Shown: in pieces, positions 20,444 to 30,501 of the stretch | Layout: the number at the start of each line of letters is the position of its first letter | Numbering within the stretch: the stretch's first letter is position 1 | Origin: Symbiodinium sp. CCMP2592 | Lineage: Eukaryota > Sar > Dinophyceae > Suessiales > Symbiodiniaceae | DNA: 64,000 bases | Direction of reading: 5' to 3' | Assembly (NCBI GenBank): GCA_905221615.1 | Contig: CAJNDT010006135.1 | Coordinates: 1,073,501-1,137,500, forward strand | The notes under the pieces: generated by a model | What the model was told of the DNA's origin: nothing | The model's input: the letters and a program-made list of their open reading frames with translations, nothing else | Databases searched by the model: none | Made by a program: the position numbers and the translations under genes

Positions 20444-23400
20444 CTATTTGCGAGCCGGACGTGGCCGTTTGCTGGGCTGAGTAGGCTCCTTCTTCTGAAG
20501 CTTCTTCTTGTTCAAGAGGCGCACGATGTCCTGCCCGACTTCTTCAGGCCCTAAACCCTAAACCCTAAGCCCTACCCTAAGGCTCCTAGCGGGGTCATGG
20601 GCTTTCTGGAGGAGGGTTTCGGCTTTGCGGGCTAGGGTTCGGGACCTCACTCCAAGGGTCCAGGAGACTTAGGGTAAACCCTAAACCCTACACCCTAAAC
20701 CAGGGAGAAACACAAAAACGGTTAAGTTTCCAGAAGACCATGAGGCTGAATCTTCGTGTACACTTCGTGGGAGTTTCCGAAAATTAGGGGTACCTGATTT
20801 TGGGGTCCCGTATAATAAGGATCCTACTATTTAGGGTACTATATGACGGTCCCCTCTTTTCGGAAGCTCCCATAGTAGGATGAATACTGTCATAGTATAA
20901 GGGTGTACCAGGACCCCCAAGAGCCCTATATATAATAGATCCCCTATGGCCCTTAACAGTGGGTATTTGGGGCAAATTGGAGGGTAGTTGGAGGGTCTAG
21001 GTAGAGGCCCAAGTTTTCCATGTCCTTTGGTCCTTCAGGAAGAGACCAAGGAGAAAAACACAAAGGGTGTTAAACTTCAGACTTGTAATTACCAGTAAAG
21101 ACAGCTGCAAAACCTTGAGCTGGAAAAGTCGTGCATTGGGCAACTATAATGCTGAGTCCTCATTTCCGAAAACCTTGGCAATAGAAGCTGGGCTTTCCCC
21201 GCTTGCATCTTTCTTGAGCTTGTTTGCACCTTCGTCCAACAATAGCTGCACCATTTCCGGGTGCGCATGGCGAACAGCTTTGAAGAGAGGCGTCCACCCG
21301 TTTGCGTCGACCTAGGGCCCCAAAAAAGCACATCAGCAAAAAATACGACAGAGATATCCCATATAAAAGCTCCCTATAATGAAGCCCAATAAGGTAGGGA
21401 TATCCCTATGAAATGATTATGATTACGTGCTTTTTGGTCCCTCCCTCCAAGTAAGCCCTAAACCCTAAACCCCATAGATCCCTTTCAGGAACCCTATAGA
21501 TCCCTTTAAGGAGCCCAATAGAAACTTTTTGGGTCCCGAACGACCTTGTCCACATCCGCCCGGGCGGCGAGCAATATGCGGGCAACGTCTGGACGACCCC
21601 GCGCAGCAGCTCGATGAAGGGCACCCGAGCCCCTTGAAGTATCCTGGGTTTAGGGCTTAGGGTGTAGGGTCCTAGTCCATGGTTGGGATATCATTAACGC
21701 TTTAAGTTTCTACCTATATTCTCCATTGTAGCTCCTTTTTTTGGTCAGGCATTTTTATGGTTAGGATCCTATAATAGAGATTTTGGTTAGCCAAAAAAAG
21801 GAACTACAATGGAGACTATAGGTATTCCTTCATGAGTTTAAATACTTGGAGGGTCGGGGGACTTAGTAACTGGTTATTTTAAGGACTTATAAGTACCATA
21901 ACCCCAATTAGGGTCCCTTTTAGGGTACTTATAAGTCTACTTACTACCTACTTACTAAGTCCCCCGACCCTCCAAGTACCCATACACATTCAAAGCTTTG
22001 CCCAACTATGACAAGGCATCCCCGAGCTCTTGCTTGCACGACTGATTCACCTCCGCACCTGCCTCAAGTTTAGGGTTTAGGGTTTGGGGTTTAGGGTTTA
22101 GGGTTTGGGGTTTGGGGTTTGGGGTTTAGGGTTTAGGGTTTGGGGTTTAGGGTTTGGGGTTTAGGGTTTAGGGTTTGGGGTTTAGGGTTTAGGGTTTAGG
22201 GTTTAGGGTTTAGGGTTTAGGGAATTTATGAGGGACCTATGGGGTTTAGCATAGGGCCCTTGCCTCAAGAAGCATCTTCACCAGATCTGTGCAACCCCTC
22301 TCGCATGCGTAGACCAGGGCCGGCTTGCCCATATTGTCCGTCTTCTCCACGCTTGCACGGGCCTTCAACAAAAGATCGGCAACCTTGGCGCATCTAGCCA
22401 CCTCTGCCTCAGATCCTGCAGTTGTGCAGGATAGAGCTTGCAAGAGGGGGCTTCTGCCACCGCGATTCGCAATATTAACGTCTGCACGTGATTCCAGCAG
22501 CAGCTGTGCGCACTCCACCTGCCCCGCATGCTCAAGTGCAGCTGCAAGGCACCTTCGCACTGAAAGGGTGCCTTTCGTCCCTAAACTACCCTACCTCTAG
22601 TCTCCGTTGTAGTTCCGTTTTTCAGTTATCCAGTCTTATGGTTAGGATCCTATAATAGAAATTTTGGTTAACCAAAAAAGGAACTACAATGGAGACTATA
22701 AGTAAACTCTAAACCCCAAACCCTGGAACTCCTATGGGGCCAAGGCACAAAGGGGTGTTGTTGTCTTTCGTGGTCCGATCCTTGTTTGCACCGGCCTCCA
22801 GTAGCAAACGGGCGACATCGACATGGCCTTAGTTCTCGGTACTACCTGGCAGGGTTACATTTAAGGGTTGCGTTGCAGGGTTCTTTAAGGGTTACTATAA
22901 GGGTGTTGGGGGGTTGGAGTTTCGGGTTTACTCACCAATTCCGAAGTACCTACATAGCAAAATGTAATTAGGGTCGCCATATGTGGAGGGACTATGCTGA
23001 CTTTTGGAAAGCATCTCCCATGTGTAGGGTACCTACTCTGTAGATAACCGATGCTAATCATAAAACAGAAAACCACGGTTGATGATATAAATCCTGCATC
23101 ATCCATAATAAGGAATATAGGAATTATGGTATATTCCTTATTTTGGGTAATGCAAGATTTCTATCATCAACCGTAGGTACCCTGAAAACGGGGTAGGGAA
23201 GCGCCTTTCCCCGTTTGTCGGACCCTCGGGTGCTGGTACAACACTGAACTCCTTTTCCACTGTGCGGCTATGAAGAGGAAGCTTTAAGCTATCGGTTGAT
23301 CATATAAATCCTGCATTACCTTATGGACCCTAAGCTATGGGAATTATGGGATATTCGGATATTCCTTAATATGGGTGATGCCGGATTTATATCATCAACC

Positions 23401-26400
23401 GTATTGACTTCGAAAAAAAGCCAGAAACGCTAAATGCTTACATACACAAACCACATAAATCCCATTAATGCATTGTGCCAGTATTGCTCTAAGGGTTCGC
23501 TATCACATTTTTTCAAAACTAACAAACCCCAACACCTTGCTCTGACTATAAAGGCCAGTACTCTGAAAACCTAGGGGCCGTGTTCAACAGCTTGATGCAG
23601 TGCTGAAGCTTTCTGCCCCGGTGGATCAGGTTCTTGAGGTCGGTTTAAGCAGTCCTCGCAGCTTAAAAGTGTAGGATTTGGGATTTAGGGTTTAGTGTAG
23701 GATTTAGGGTTTATAGGGTGTAGGGTTTAGGAATTGGGGTTCACAGGGTGTGCGTTTGTGCGAGTGTGTGTGTGTGTGTGTGTGTGTGTATCGGTGTGTC
23801 TGCGCGTCGGAGAGTGTGTGTGTGTGTGTGTGTGTTTGTGCAGGGTGTGCGGTTCAGGGCTTAGCATCTTCCATAGGAACTAATTGGGCATTAGGGATCT
23901 AAGGAATCGATTGCTATAGGCGGTCTATTCGGGATTTAGGCTTCCCCAAAGGGTCATACCCTATCCCCTTGCTTGGGTGCCTGTGTACTCTTCTAAATAT
24001 ATGGGTAGCTGTCAGATTAAAATTAGGGTCCCTTTTGGGGTACCCTAAATAATAGTTGCCGTACTATAATCTATACCGAACTTAGAACCCTAGCAAAAAA
24101 TAAAATTTTAGCTGTTTCTTAGGGGTTATACTAACCAAAAAATAAAAATGATTTCTGAAAACCACTAAGTAATAAGGACCCAAAAGCGACCATAATTTCG
24201 ACAAGCGCCCATACAAGAGGTTCTAGCCATGAAACGAAGCACCTTAACCCTGTGGGTAGGGTCTTTGGGTATGCATTTTTAAGCAGTCCTCGACCACCGA
24301 GATATTACCTGGGCTGGTCTTGCTGGCTCCGCTTCTTCTCAAAAAAAGAATGCTCGATGGGAAGAAAGCATAATAGAGGAGATTGAAATTAGAATGTTTA
24401 GGTCTCTTGCTCAAAAGTCCACATCATAGTGACACTATGCTGTATTGTACTGTATACTATACTATATGATACTGTGCTTTGCTAATCTTGAAATATGCTC
24501 TACTCTTCTACATACCATGCCCTCTAGATCCCAGTTTCAACCACTACGGCACTTCTATCATACAAACAAGGATGACAAACTATACTATGCTAATCTCGGA
24601 AACCTTCAAATTTAAATACCACCCGTCAATGTACCTGCATATAGCATTGTAATTCTGCGCAAGCCTGAAGAGGGGTTCCTCTCTCGGTGCTTTACGGCAA
24701 AAGTATATGCAGTATATGCTACCAAAGGCATTTCGACCCGTAGCGTTAGAAGAAATCAAGATGGGAGCTTCACGTCGGGAGCCTTTTCTTGCGCTGGAAC
24801 CCTACCTATAGTCTCCATTGTAGTTCCTTTTTTTGGTTGACCAAAGTCTATCATAGGATCCTAACCATAAAGCGTGGATAACCGAAAAAAGGAACTACAA
24901 GGGAGACTATAGGTAAACTCTACTAGACCTAAGAGTAACCTAGGAATAAAAAGGGTGCCCTTTTTGGTTTAAATGGGGTTAGAAGGGAACCTTAAAAAGG
25001 GGAATAAGGGCCTACTCTGGGTCCTAGCCTAAACAAGGAGCCAGTATTACCCGGACCACCAACAAGGGGGCACCCACGGGTCCAAGTGGTGGGCTGAGCC
25101 TTCAGACTTCGAATAGGGTTTAGGGGTTTAAGGGTTTAGAGTTTTAGGTTTTGGGTTTTTGGGTTTTGGGTTTATGGGTTTAAGTTAAAGGGTTAGGGGT
25201 TTAGGGTTTGGGGGTTTGGGTTTTAGGGTTTAAGGTTTGGAGATTTTTGTCTCCAACTTTACCGTAGCCGTAGCCCCAAACCCTACAAAATAATAGGTTT
25301 CGGCCTCTTGGTGATGGGTTTTATCACGGTTATATCAGTATAAGCCTGAAAACAGCAGGTTATTGGATAAGCAGGTATAATATGAAGGAGCCCTAGTGGT
25401 ATTCGGTCCGGTCGCCCTCATGGATGATCTCTATGGGTTCTATGATCTCGGGGCCTTAACAATTAGAAAAAGGTTTACGGGCTTGTTTCGGCACAGACTT
25501 AATGCTGAACCCTATGTAAACGGTTCGTAACTAATGAGCATATACCCTCCCGACTGCTGACATACAGAACTGCTATCCTAAACCTATAACCCAAAGGGTC
25601 CAAGTATCATCCTGGTATATACTTATAGGGCATTTTGGGGGTCTAAGTATGTCCCATGATGATACTTGGACCCTTTGGGTAAGGTCCTGTGGACAACCGG
25701 AAACCGCTGGAAACAATGAACCCGAAACCCTAAACCCCTAAACCCTAAACCCCTAAACCCCTAACCCCTAAACCCCTAAACCCCAACACCCCTAAACCCC
25801 TAAACCCCTAAACCCCTAAACCCCTAAACCCCTAAACAACTAAACCCTAAACCCCTAAACCCCTAAACCCCTAAACCCCTAAACCCCTAAACCCATAAAC
25901 CCTAAACCCCTAAAAAAACCCCTAAACCCCTAAACCCCTAAACCCCTAACCCCAAACCCCTAAACCCTAAACCCCTAACCCCTAAACCCCCCCCCCTAAA
26001 CCCTAAACCCTAAACCCCTAAACCCCCCTAACCCCTAAACCCTAAACCCTAAACCCCTAACCCCTAAACCCTAACCCCCCTAAACCCCTAAACCCTAAAC
26101 CCTAAAACCCTAACCCCCTAACCCTAAACCCTAAACCCCTAACCCCTAAACCCCTAAACCCTAACCCCTAACCCCCTAAACCCTAAACCCCTAAACCCTA
26201 AACCCCTAAACCCCTAACCCCTAAACCCCTAAACCCTAAACCCTAAAACCCTAAAACCCTAAACCCCTAAACCCCTAAACCCCTAAACCCCTAAACCCTA
26301 AACCCCTAAACCCTTAAACCCTAAACCCCTAAACCCTAAACCCCTAAACCCTAAACCCCTAAACCCTAAACCCTAAACCCCTAAACCCTAAACCCGAAGA

Positions 26401-29242
26401 TCAAAACTTCCGGCCCGGTCGCCCTTCCGAGCAGCTTGGATGAGCTCATCCTGGGGTTCCGGGTTCAGGAAGATGATATGGGAGTTTCCGAAAATAGGAG
26501 TGCCTTAGTTAGGGGTCGTTATAATAAGGATCCTATTACTTAGGGTACTACATTATAGGGTCCCTTAGTTTCGGAAACTCCCATATAATCACAGGGGAAA
26601 AGGAGGGACCCTTAATAAGGACCCCTAGGTATATACCGCTATTATATACCCATTATATAGCTCATCCTGGGTTCTTCTTCAGGAATGTATCCCTAAGGGG
26701 CCATGTACTCATCTAGGGTTCCTTTAAGGGTTCCTTTCAGGGTCTACTATATGGGTTCTATAGGGGGTTCAGGAAGGTGATATAACCCAGAACTTCCAAA
26801 ATCCCTTAATTAAGGAATATACCTTAAATCATATTAGGGATCCTACTATAATTTAAGGCATATTCCCTAATTAAGGGATTTTGGAAGGTCTGGGTAAGTT
26901 ACCATAGAAGAGATTAACGCAAATCAAAGTATTCCCTCATGACGGAACCAGAAAAGCTGCCCTAAAACCTAATACTCTGAACCCTAAACCCCGAACTCTA
27001 ACCCTTAACTAAACCCCAAACCCTATGTGCGAGTTTCCGAAAATAGGGGACCCTAACATAGTACCCCAAATAAAAGGATCCGTATTGTCAGGGCCTCAAA
27101 AACAAGTTACACCGAATTTTGGGAAACTCTTAAACCCGAAACCCTCAACCATTTATAGAACCCTTATAGATCCCTTATAGATCCCTTTAAGGAACCCTAG
27201 GATAACTGTAATTCCTTAAAAAGGGAAACCCTTATAGATCCCTTCAAGGTTAAGGGATCCCTTTAAAAGAACCCTTAAGGGATCTCTTTGAAGGATCCCT
27301 TTAAAGGAACCCAAAAGGGATGCCTTTTAAAGAACCCTTAAGGGATCCCTTTGAAGGATCCCTTTCAAGGAACCCTTAAAGGATCCCTGTAAAGGAACCC
27401 CCAAAAAAATCCTGAACAAAAAAGAGCCCAGCATCGATCTGGGCCGTGCTCGCGGTCGCGAAAGGTACGAGCACCAGGGTCAAATCGAGAGGAGGCTCCT
27501 TGGACCCATACCCTGGGGATCAACATAGCCCAAGAATCTTATTTGGGCCCCTATCTCTAGGTATCAAAACAGCCCAACAGCCTTATGTGGTATGGACTTT
27601 GGGCCCAAAAGCCTTAATATATGAGCCCGTAAATCCCTCGGGGTATAGTATATACTTCGGCGCTGAGGTACTTATTTAGAGGCCCCTGTAAGGCCTAAGC
27701 ACATACTATCTTGGCTGACTTCTGAATCTGAACCCCTCCTAGATTGGAGAACTAAGGGCCCTCAACCCCTAAGCCGAGGAAGCTTGGATGAGTTCTGAAC
27801 CATTCCTAAAAGGTAAACTTCTAGCCTCCTTCATATCGTCAATAGAGAAACCCAAACAGTTAAAGTCCTAAGAGCCAACCAGAACGCCAAGGCTCCAGGA
27901 ACGCGTCATCGCTTTGTACCTGCTTTTTAGGGTTCCTTTAAAGGGAGCTACAGTCGAAGCAAAAAGTTGGAAACCCGATAGCCTCAATCCCTAAGAGTAA
28001 AGCACAGGGGATCCCAGCACTATTTGGCCTTAATCCGGTTTCCAACTTTTTAGAGTTTGCTGTATAAGGAACCAGCAGGGCTCCATTAAAGGGAACTCTC
28101 AGGGACTCCTCAAGTGCTTTCTAGGGTCCAGAAAGTCTAGGTTTTGGGTTTGGGGTCTACCAGGACCCCCCAAGTACCCTTGAAAGGGCTCTGATATTTC
28201 TCATTAAGAGGTAATTAGGGACTACTATAAAAGGGTAGTTGGGTTTTGGGTTTAGGGTGTAAGGTTTATAACCCAAAGGGTCATCATGGGACATACTTAG
28301 ACCCCCAAAATGCCCTATAAGTATATACCAGGATGATACTTGGACCCTTTGGGTAAAGCTAAGGTGTATCCTAAACCCTAAACCCCTAAATCCCTAAACC
28401 CTAAACCCCTAACCCCTAAACCCCTAAACCCTAAACCCTAAACCCTAAACCCCTAAACCCTAAACCCTAAACCCCTAAACCCTAAACCCTAAAGGTTAAG
28501 GGCTCTTTCGGCTGCTTTGTATGTGCCAGGGCCCCTCAAGTGCCCTTTAAAATGGAGCCCGGTGGTCCCTTCATACGGTTGATGATATAAATCCTGGGGT
28601 TCCTTTAAAGGGATCTATACCCAGACCCCCGGGAGGATCTAGAAAGTAGATCCCCTTATTTGGGGCCCTATACTACTAAGGGTACTTTATAGGAACCCCC
28701 ATTAAGGGATCTACTTTTTGGATCCTCCCGGGGGTCTGGGTAGGGGGTACCTTTAAGGGGCCCCTTCAAGGGATCTATAGGGGGTTTAGGGTTTAGGGTT
28801 GATGATATAAACCCTACATGACCCATAATAAGGAATATACCATAATTCCCATAGATTAGGGTCCTTGAGGTAATGGAGGATTCATATCATCAACCGTAGT
28901 GGGTGTTTGGGGTATACTACAGCTTCGTTTGGCGGGTCTAGGTGCTTCTAGAGTTTCGGTTGCAGGGTTTGGACTTTTGTTATGACGCCTTAGAGCCTTG
29001 CTCAGAAGGTGAAAGACTAGAACCCTAACATACCTGAACAAAAAAATGCGTGTAAATGCAGCCACAGGTGCAGCGGAACCCTCCTTCAGCAATCGTTGCT
29101 TGAATCTCAACTGCCCGCAAAGCGTTTGCAAATGCCTCTTTAACACATATCCGGGGCATTTGTCTGCATTGGCCAACTTTTGTAAATCCTCCTGTGTGAA
29201 CTCAGCAAGCAAATCGCCCGACGCTCGATAGACGCGTAGCAT
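20444..29242 (-). CDS. ubiquitin-like domain + ankyrin-repeat protein, ~12+ exons
   Basis: Exons: 29242-29075 (ATG; MLRVYRASGDLLAEF ... RFKQRLLKEGS), 27919-27896, 27498-27436 (PLDLTLVLVPFATASTAQI), 26450-~26402 (DELIQAARKGDRAG), a candidate at ~24690-24635 (RGTPLQACAEL), 24337-24289, 23654-23579 (ASALHQAVEHG), 22827-22741, 22541-22264, 22062-22034, 21632-21545, 21311-21159, 20530-20444 (TAG). Phases agree at every junction from 24337 to the stop. The first ~85 residues form a ubiquitin-like fold; then come about seven ankyrin repeats (LLLEAGANK, LLLESRADVN, MLLEAGAEVN, ILLAARADVD, LLLDEGANK) and a Lys/Arg-rich tail KRPRPARK. The role is probably as a cytosolic or nuclear scaffold or in ubiquitin-linked binding; this is inferred from domains only. 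Introns are GC-AG or GA-AG except one GT-AG. The part between 26400 and 24340 is not fully resolved. Confidence 0.85.
20531..21158 (-). other. GA-AG intron of the ankyrin gene holding F and M elements
   Basis: Donor AATGAG|GACTC, acceptor GGGCAG|GACATC; AGGAC is shared by both edges. It contains element F (20768-20876), element M (20573-20669) and telomere-like runs. Splicing gives GNED|IVRLLN, which completes the last ankyrin helix. Confidence 0.8.
21633..22033 (-). other. GC-AG intron of the ankyrin gene with elements B and C
   Basis: Donor TGCAA|GCAAGAG, acceptor ACTTCAAG|GGGCTC. It contains a complete B (21712-21822) and a complete C (21843-21978) side by side. Splicing joins VNQSCK to GSGALHRAA, the expected ankyrin spacing. 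Confidence 0.78.
22063..22263 (-). other. GC-AG intron made mostly of telomere repeats
   Basis: Donor CTTGAG|GCAAGG and acceptor ACTTGAG|GCAGG; CTTGAGGCA is present at both edges. About 155 of the 201 bp are TTTAGGG/TTTGGGG units. Splicing gives KMLLE|AGAEVNQ, a textbook ankyrin end. Confidence 0.85.
22069..22223. repeat. TTTAGGG/TTTGGGG array inside a coding gene
   Basis: About 22 units of TTTAGGG with regularly interspersed TTTGGGG variants. It is the filler of the intron 22263-22063. Confidence 0.95.
22542..22740 (-). other. GC-AG intron consisting of a B element
   Basis: Donor TGCCTTG|GCCCC, acceptor GCCTTGCAG|CTGC, with TGCCTTG at both edges. The B element 22593-22701 fills it. Splicing restores TPLCLAALEHAGQVE. 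Confidence 0.82.
23655..24288 (-). other. GA-AG intron with a 15-bp exon duplication
   Basis: Donor GTCGAG|GACTGC and acceptor GCGAG|GACTGC; CGAGGACTGCTTAAA stands at both ends. It contains a GT microsatellite and a Q element carrying an R insert. Confidence 0.75.
23767..23845. repeat. (GT)n microsatellite
   Basis: Two GT runs separated by TATCGGTGTGTCTGCGCG. It is inside the intron 24288-23655. Confidence 0.9.
25588..25680. repeat. TIR element, family J (~92 bp)
   Basis: Ends ACCCAAAGGGTCCAAGTATC and complement. A second copy at 28264-28357 is in the opposite orientation. Both are inside the UBL-ankyrin gene. Confidence 0.82.
25725..26395. repeat. 670-bp CCCTAAA/CCCCTAAA array
   Basis: About 90 units, mixing CCCTAAA with CCCCTAAA and rarer CCCAAA or CCCCCTAAA. 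It lies inside the UBL-ankyrin gene region, with exons on both sides, so it is interstitial rather than a chromosome end. Confidence 0.95.
26781..26895. repeat. TIR element, family O (~112 bp)
   Basis: Ends ACCCAGACCTTCCAAAATCC and complement, inner TTAATTAAGGAATATACC. Other copies: 52800-52911 (inside the reverse-transcriptase remnant), 59429-59516, and half copies at 34520-34563 and 40440-40500, both joined to G elements. Confidence 0.85.
27170..27400. repeat. GGTTCC-module cluster (GGATCCCTTTAAAGGAACCC units)
   Basis: About ten imperfect copies of GATCCCTTTAAAGGAACCC, the short module found singly all over the window (for example 4738-4815, 10650-10695, 13128-13190, 44060-44165). No coding frame. 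Confidence 0.8.
27953..28070. repeat. TIR element, family S (~115 bp)
   Basis: Ends with AGTTGGAAACC / GGTTTCCAACTTT and inner GGCCAAATAGTGCTGGGA. Better copies are at 37892-38009 and 44466-44583. Confidence 0.8.
28378..28492. repeat. CCCTAAA telomere-type array
   Basis: About 15 units of CCCTAAA/CCCCTAAA, next to a J element in the first intron of the UBL-ankyrin gene. Confidence 0.92.
28574..28897. repeat. composite: A element opened by V element and GGTTCC/telomere module
   Basis: An A arm (28574-28597) is followed by a GGTTCC module, a complete V hairpin (28619-28743; ends CCCAGACCCCCGGGAGGATC; second copy 32819-32938), another GGTTCC module and TTTAGGG. Then the A element starts again with GGTTGATGATATAAA and completes at 28897. 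The first 19 bp of A are duplicated around the insertion. Confidence 0.8.
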
Positions 29243-29298
29243 TGCCGCTTGAACCGGTGTAGACAGCTGATGCTAAACTTCTAAACACAATCATGAGG

Positions 29299-30255
29299 CT
29301 ATAAGATGCTGCAGAACATGGCAGTGCCTATGAGGCATGTGAAGCCCCAACAACAGCTGCGGTGAACAGTAGTATGCAGTCCATAGCCATGCAAACTCAT
29401 TCCCTAAGGCTCCATGTACCCTTATAGTAGATACTTAGGCCTTAAAGTACCTATATAGGGACTACTTTAAGGCCGAAGTATCTACTATAAGGGTACATGG
29501 AGCCTTAGGGATTGTGGGCTTGCTTGGGAAAGCTCTGCACAGCACCTCTCGGACCCGATGGGTCCATGTACCCAACTACTACTTGGAGGGTCGGGGGACT
29601 TAGTAACTATAAGGGGTTCCTTTAGGGTTCCTTTAAAGGGATCTATAGGGATTCTATATAAGGGTATAGGGTTTAGGGTTTAGGGGGACTTAGTAACTGG
29701 CTATTGTAAGGACTTATAAGTACCATAACCCCGATTAGGGTCCCTTTTAGGGTACTTATAAGTCTACTTACTACCTACTTACTAAGTCCCCCGACCCTCC
29801 AAGTAGATACTTCAGCCTCCAAGTACCTGTACAGCGACTACTTTAAGGCCTAAGCATGTACTATTTGGGTACATGGACCCTTCGGGTGATACATGCCTGA
29901 ACATTCAATTCAAAACCTTAAACATAAGCGTTTCAAGCTGCTACGCCCGAAGCCCCGAACCACTAAACCCTACATGCGAAACCCAACAAACCCTGCGGCC
30001 CAGAATCCTCTATATACTTTGGCCTTAAAGGAGTCCTTATATATGTACTAATGTATAAACTATTTGGGCGCATGGACCCTTAAACCCTAAACCCCCATCG
30101 AACCCCTATAGAGCCCTTTTATAGTAACCCTTATAGTAACCCTTAGAGGAACCCTTGAAGGAACCCTACCTTAGGGTCAGACCACCCCCGTGCAACATCC
30201 GTCAGAAGCCCAGGTCTGACCAGTTGGCTGATCGTATCATCTGGTGGTTCCATCT
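29299..30255 (-). CDS. 3' part of an unknown gene, three exons
   Basis: Exon 30255-30170 (EMEPPDDTISQLVRPGLLTD, VARGWSDPK; donor CCTAAG|GTAGGG), exon 29545-29504 (VLCRAFPSKPTIPK), exon 29403-29299 (GMSLHGYGLHTTVHRSCCWG, FTCLIGTAMFCSIL, TAG). All phases match. Intron 29503-29404 is exactly one H element used as GC-AG. The long intron 30169-29546 holds the Ha/C nest and telomere-like bases. The stop lies only 56 bp above the ATG of the UBL-ankyrin gene. Family unknown; the last exon is Cys-rich. Confidence 0.65.
29561..29885. repeat. nest: C element inside an Ha element, itself opened by a telomere module
   Basis: An Ha arm (GGGTCCATGTACCC) stops at 29576. C begins at 29580 and runs to 29804; Ha resumes and ends at 29885. 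Inside C, after GGGGGACTTAGTAACT, a GGTTCC/TTTAGGG module of about 90 bp is inserted, after which GGGGGACTTAGTAACT is repeated. This gives three layers of insertion in order. Confidence 0.82.
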
Positions 30256-30501
30256 CTACGCATAGGTTTAGGGTTTAGGGTTTAGGGTTTAGGGCATACT
30301 CTATGATAACGGGTGATGATAGAAATCCTGCATTACCTTAAGGACCATAAAATATGAGAATTATGGTATAACTTGAATATTATGGGTGATGCAGGATTTA
30401 TATCATCAACCGTAAGGACACCTTCAGTCCCAAATACTATACTTTCAAAGCTTTTTGGAAACTCGAACCCCTACACCCTCAGCCCTATGCCCCTAAACCC
30501 A

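Noticed and set aside
25725-26395. Chromosome end (true telomere)
   Set aside because: Exons of one gene lie on both sides, units are irregular, and the array is internal to the window.
28856-29074. Continuation of the first UBL exon as a 128-codon frame
   Set aside because: After about residue 56 the frame enters an A element and repeats; the ubiquitin-like continuation is found instead in exons 27919-27896 and 27498-27436.
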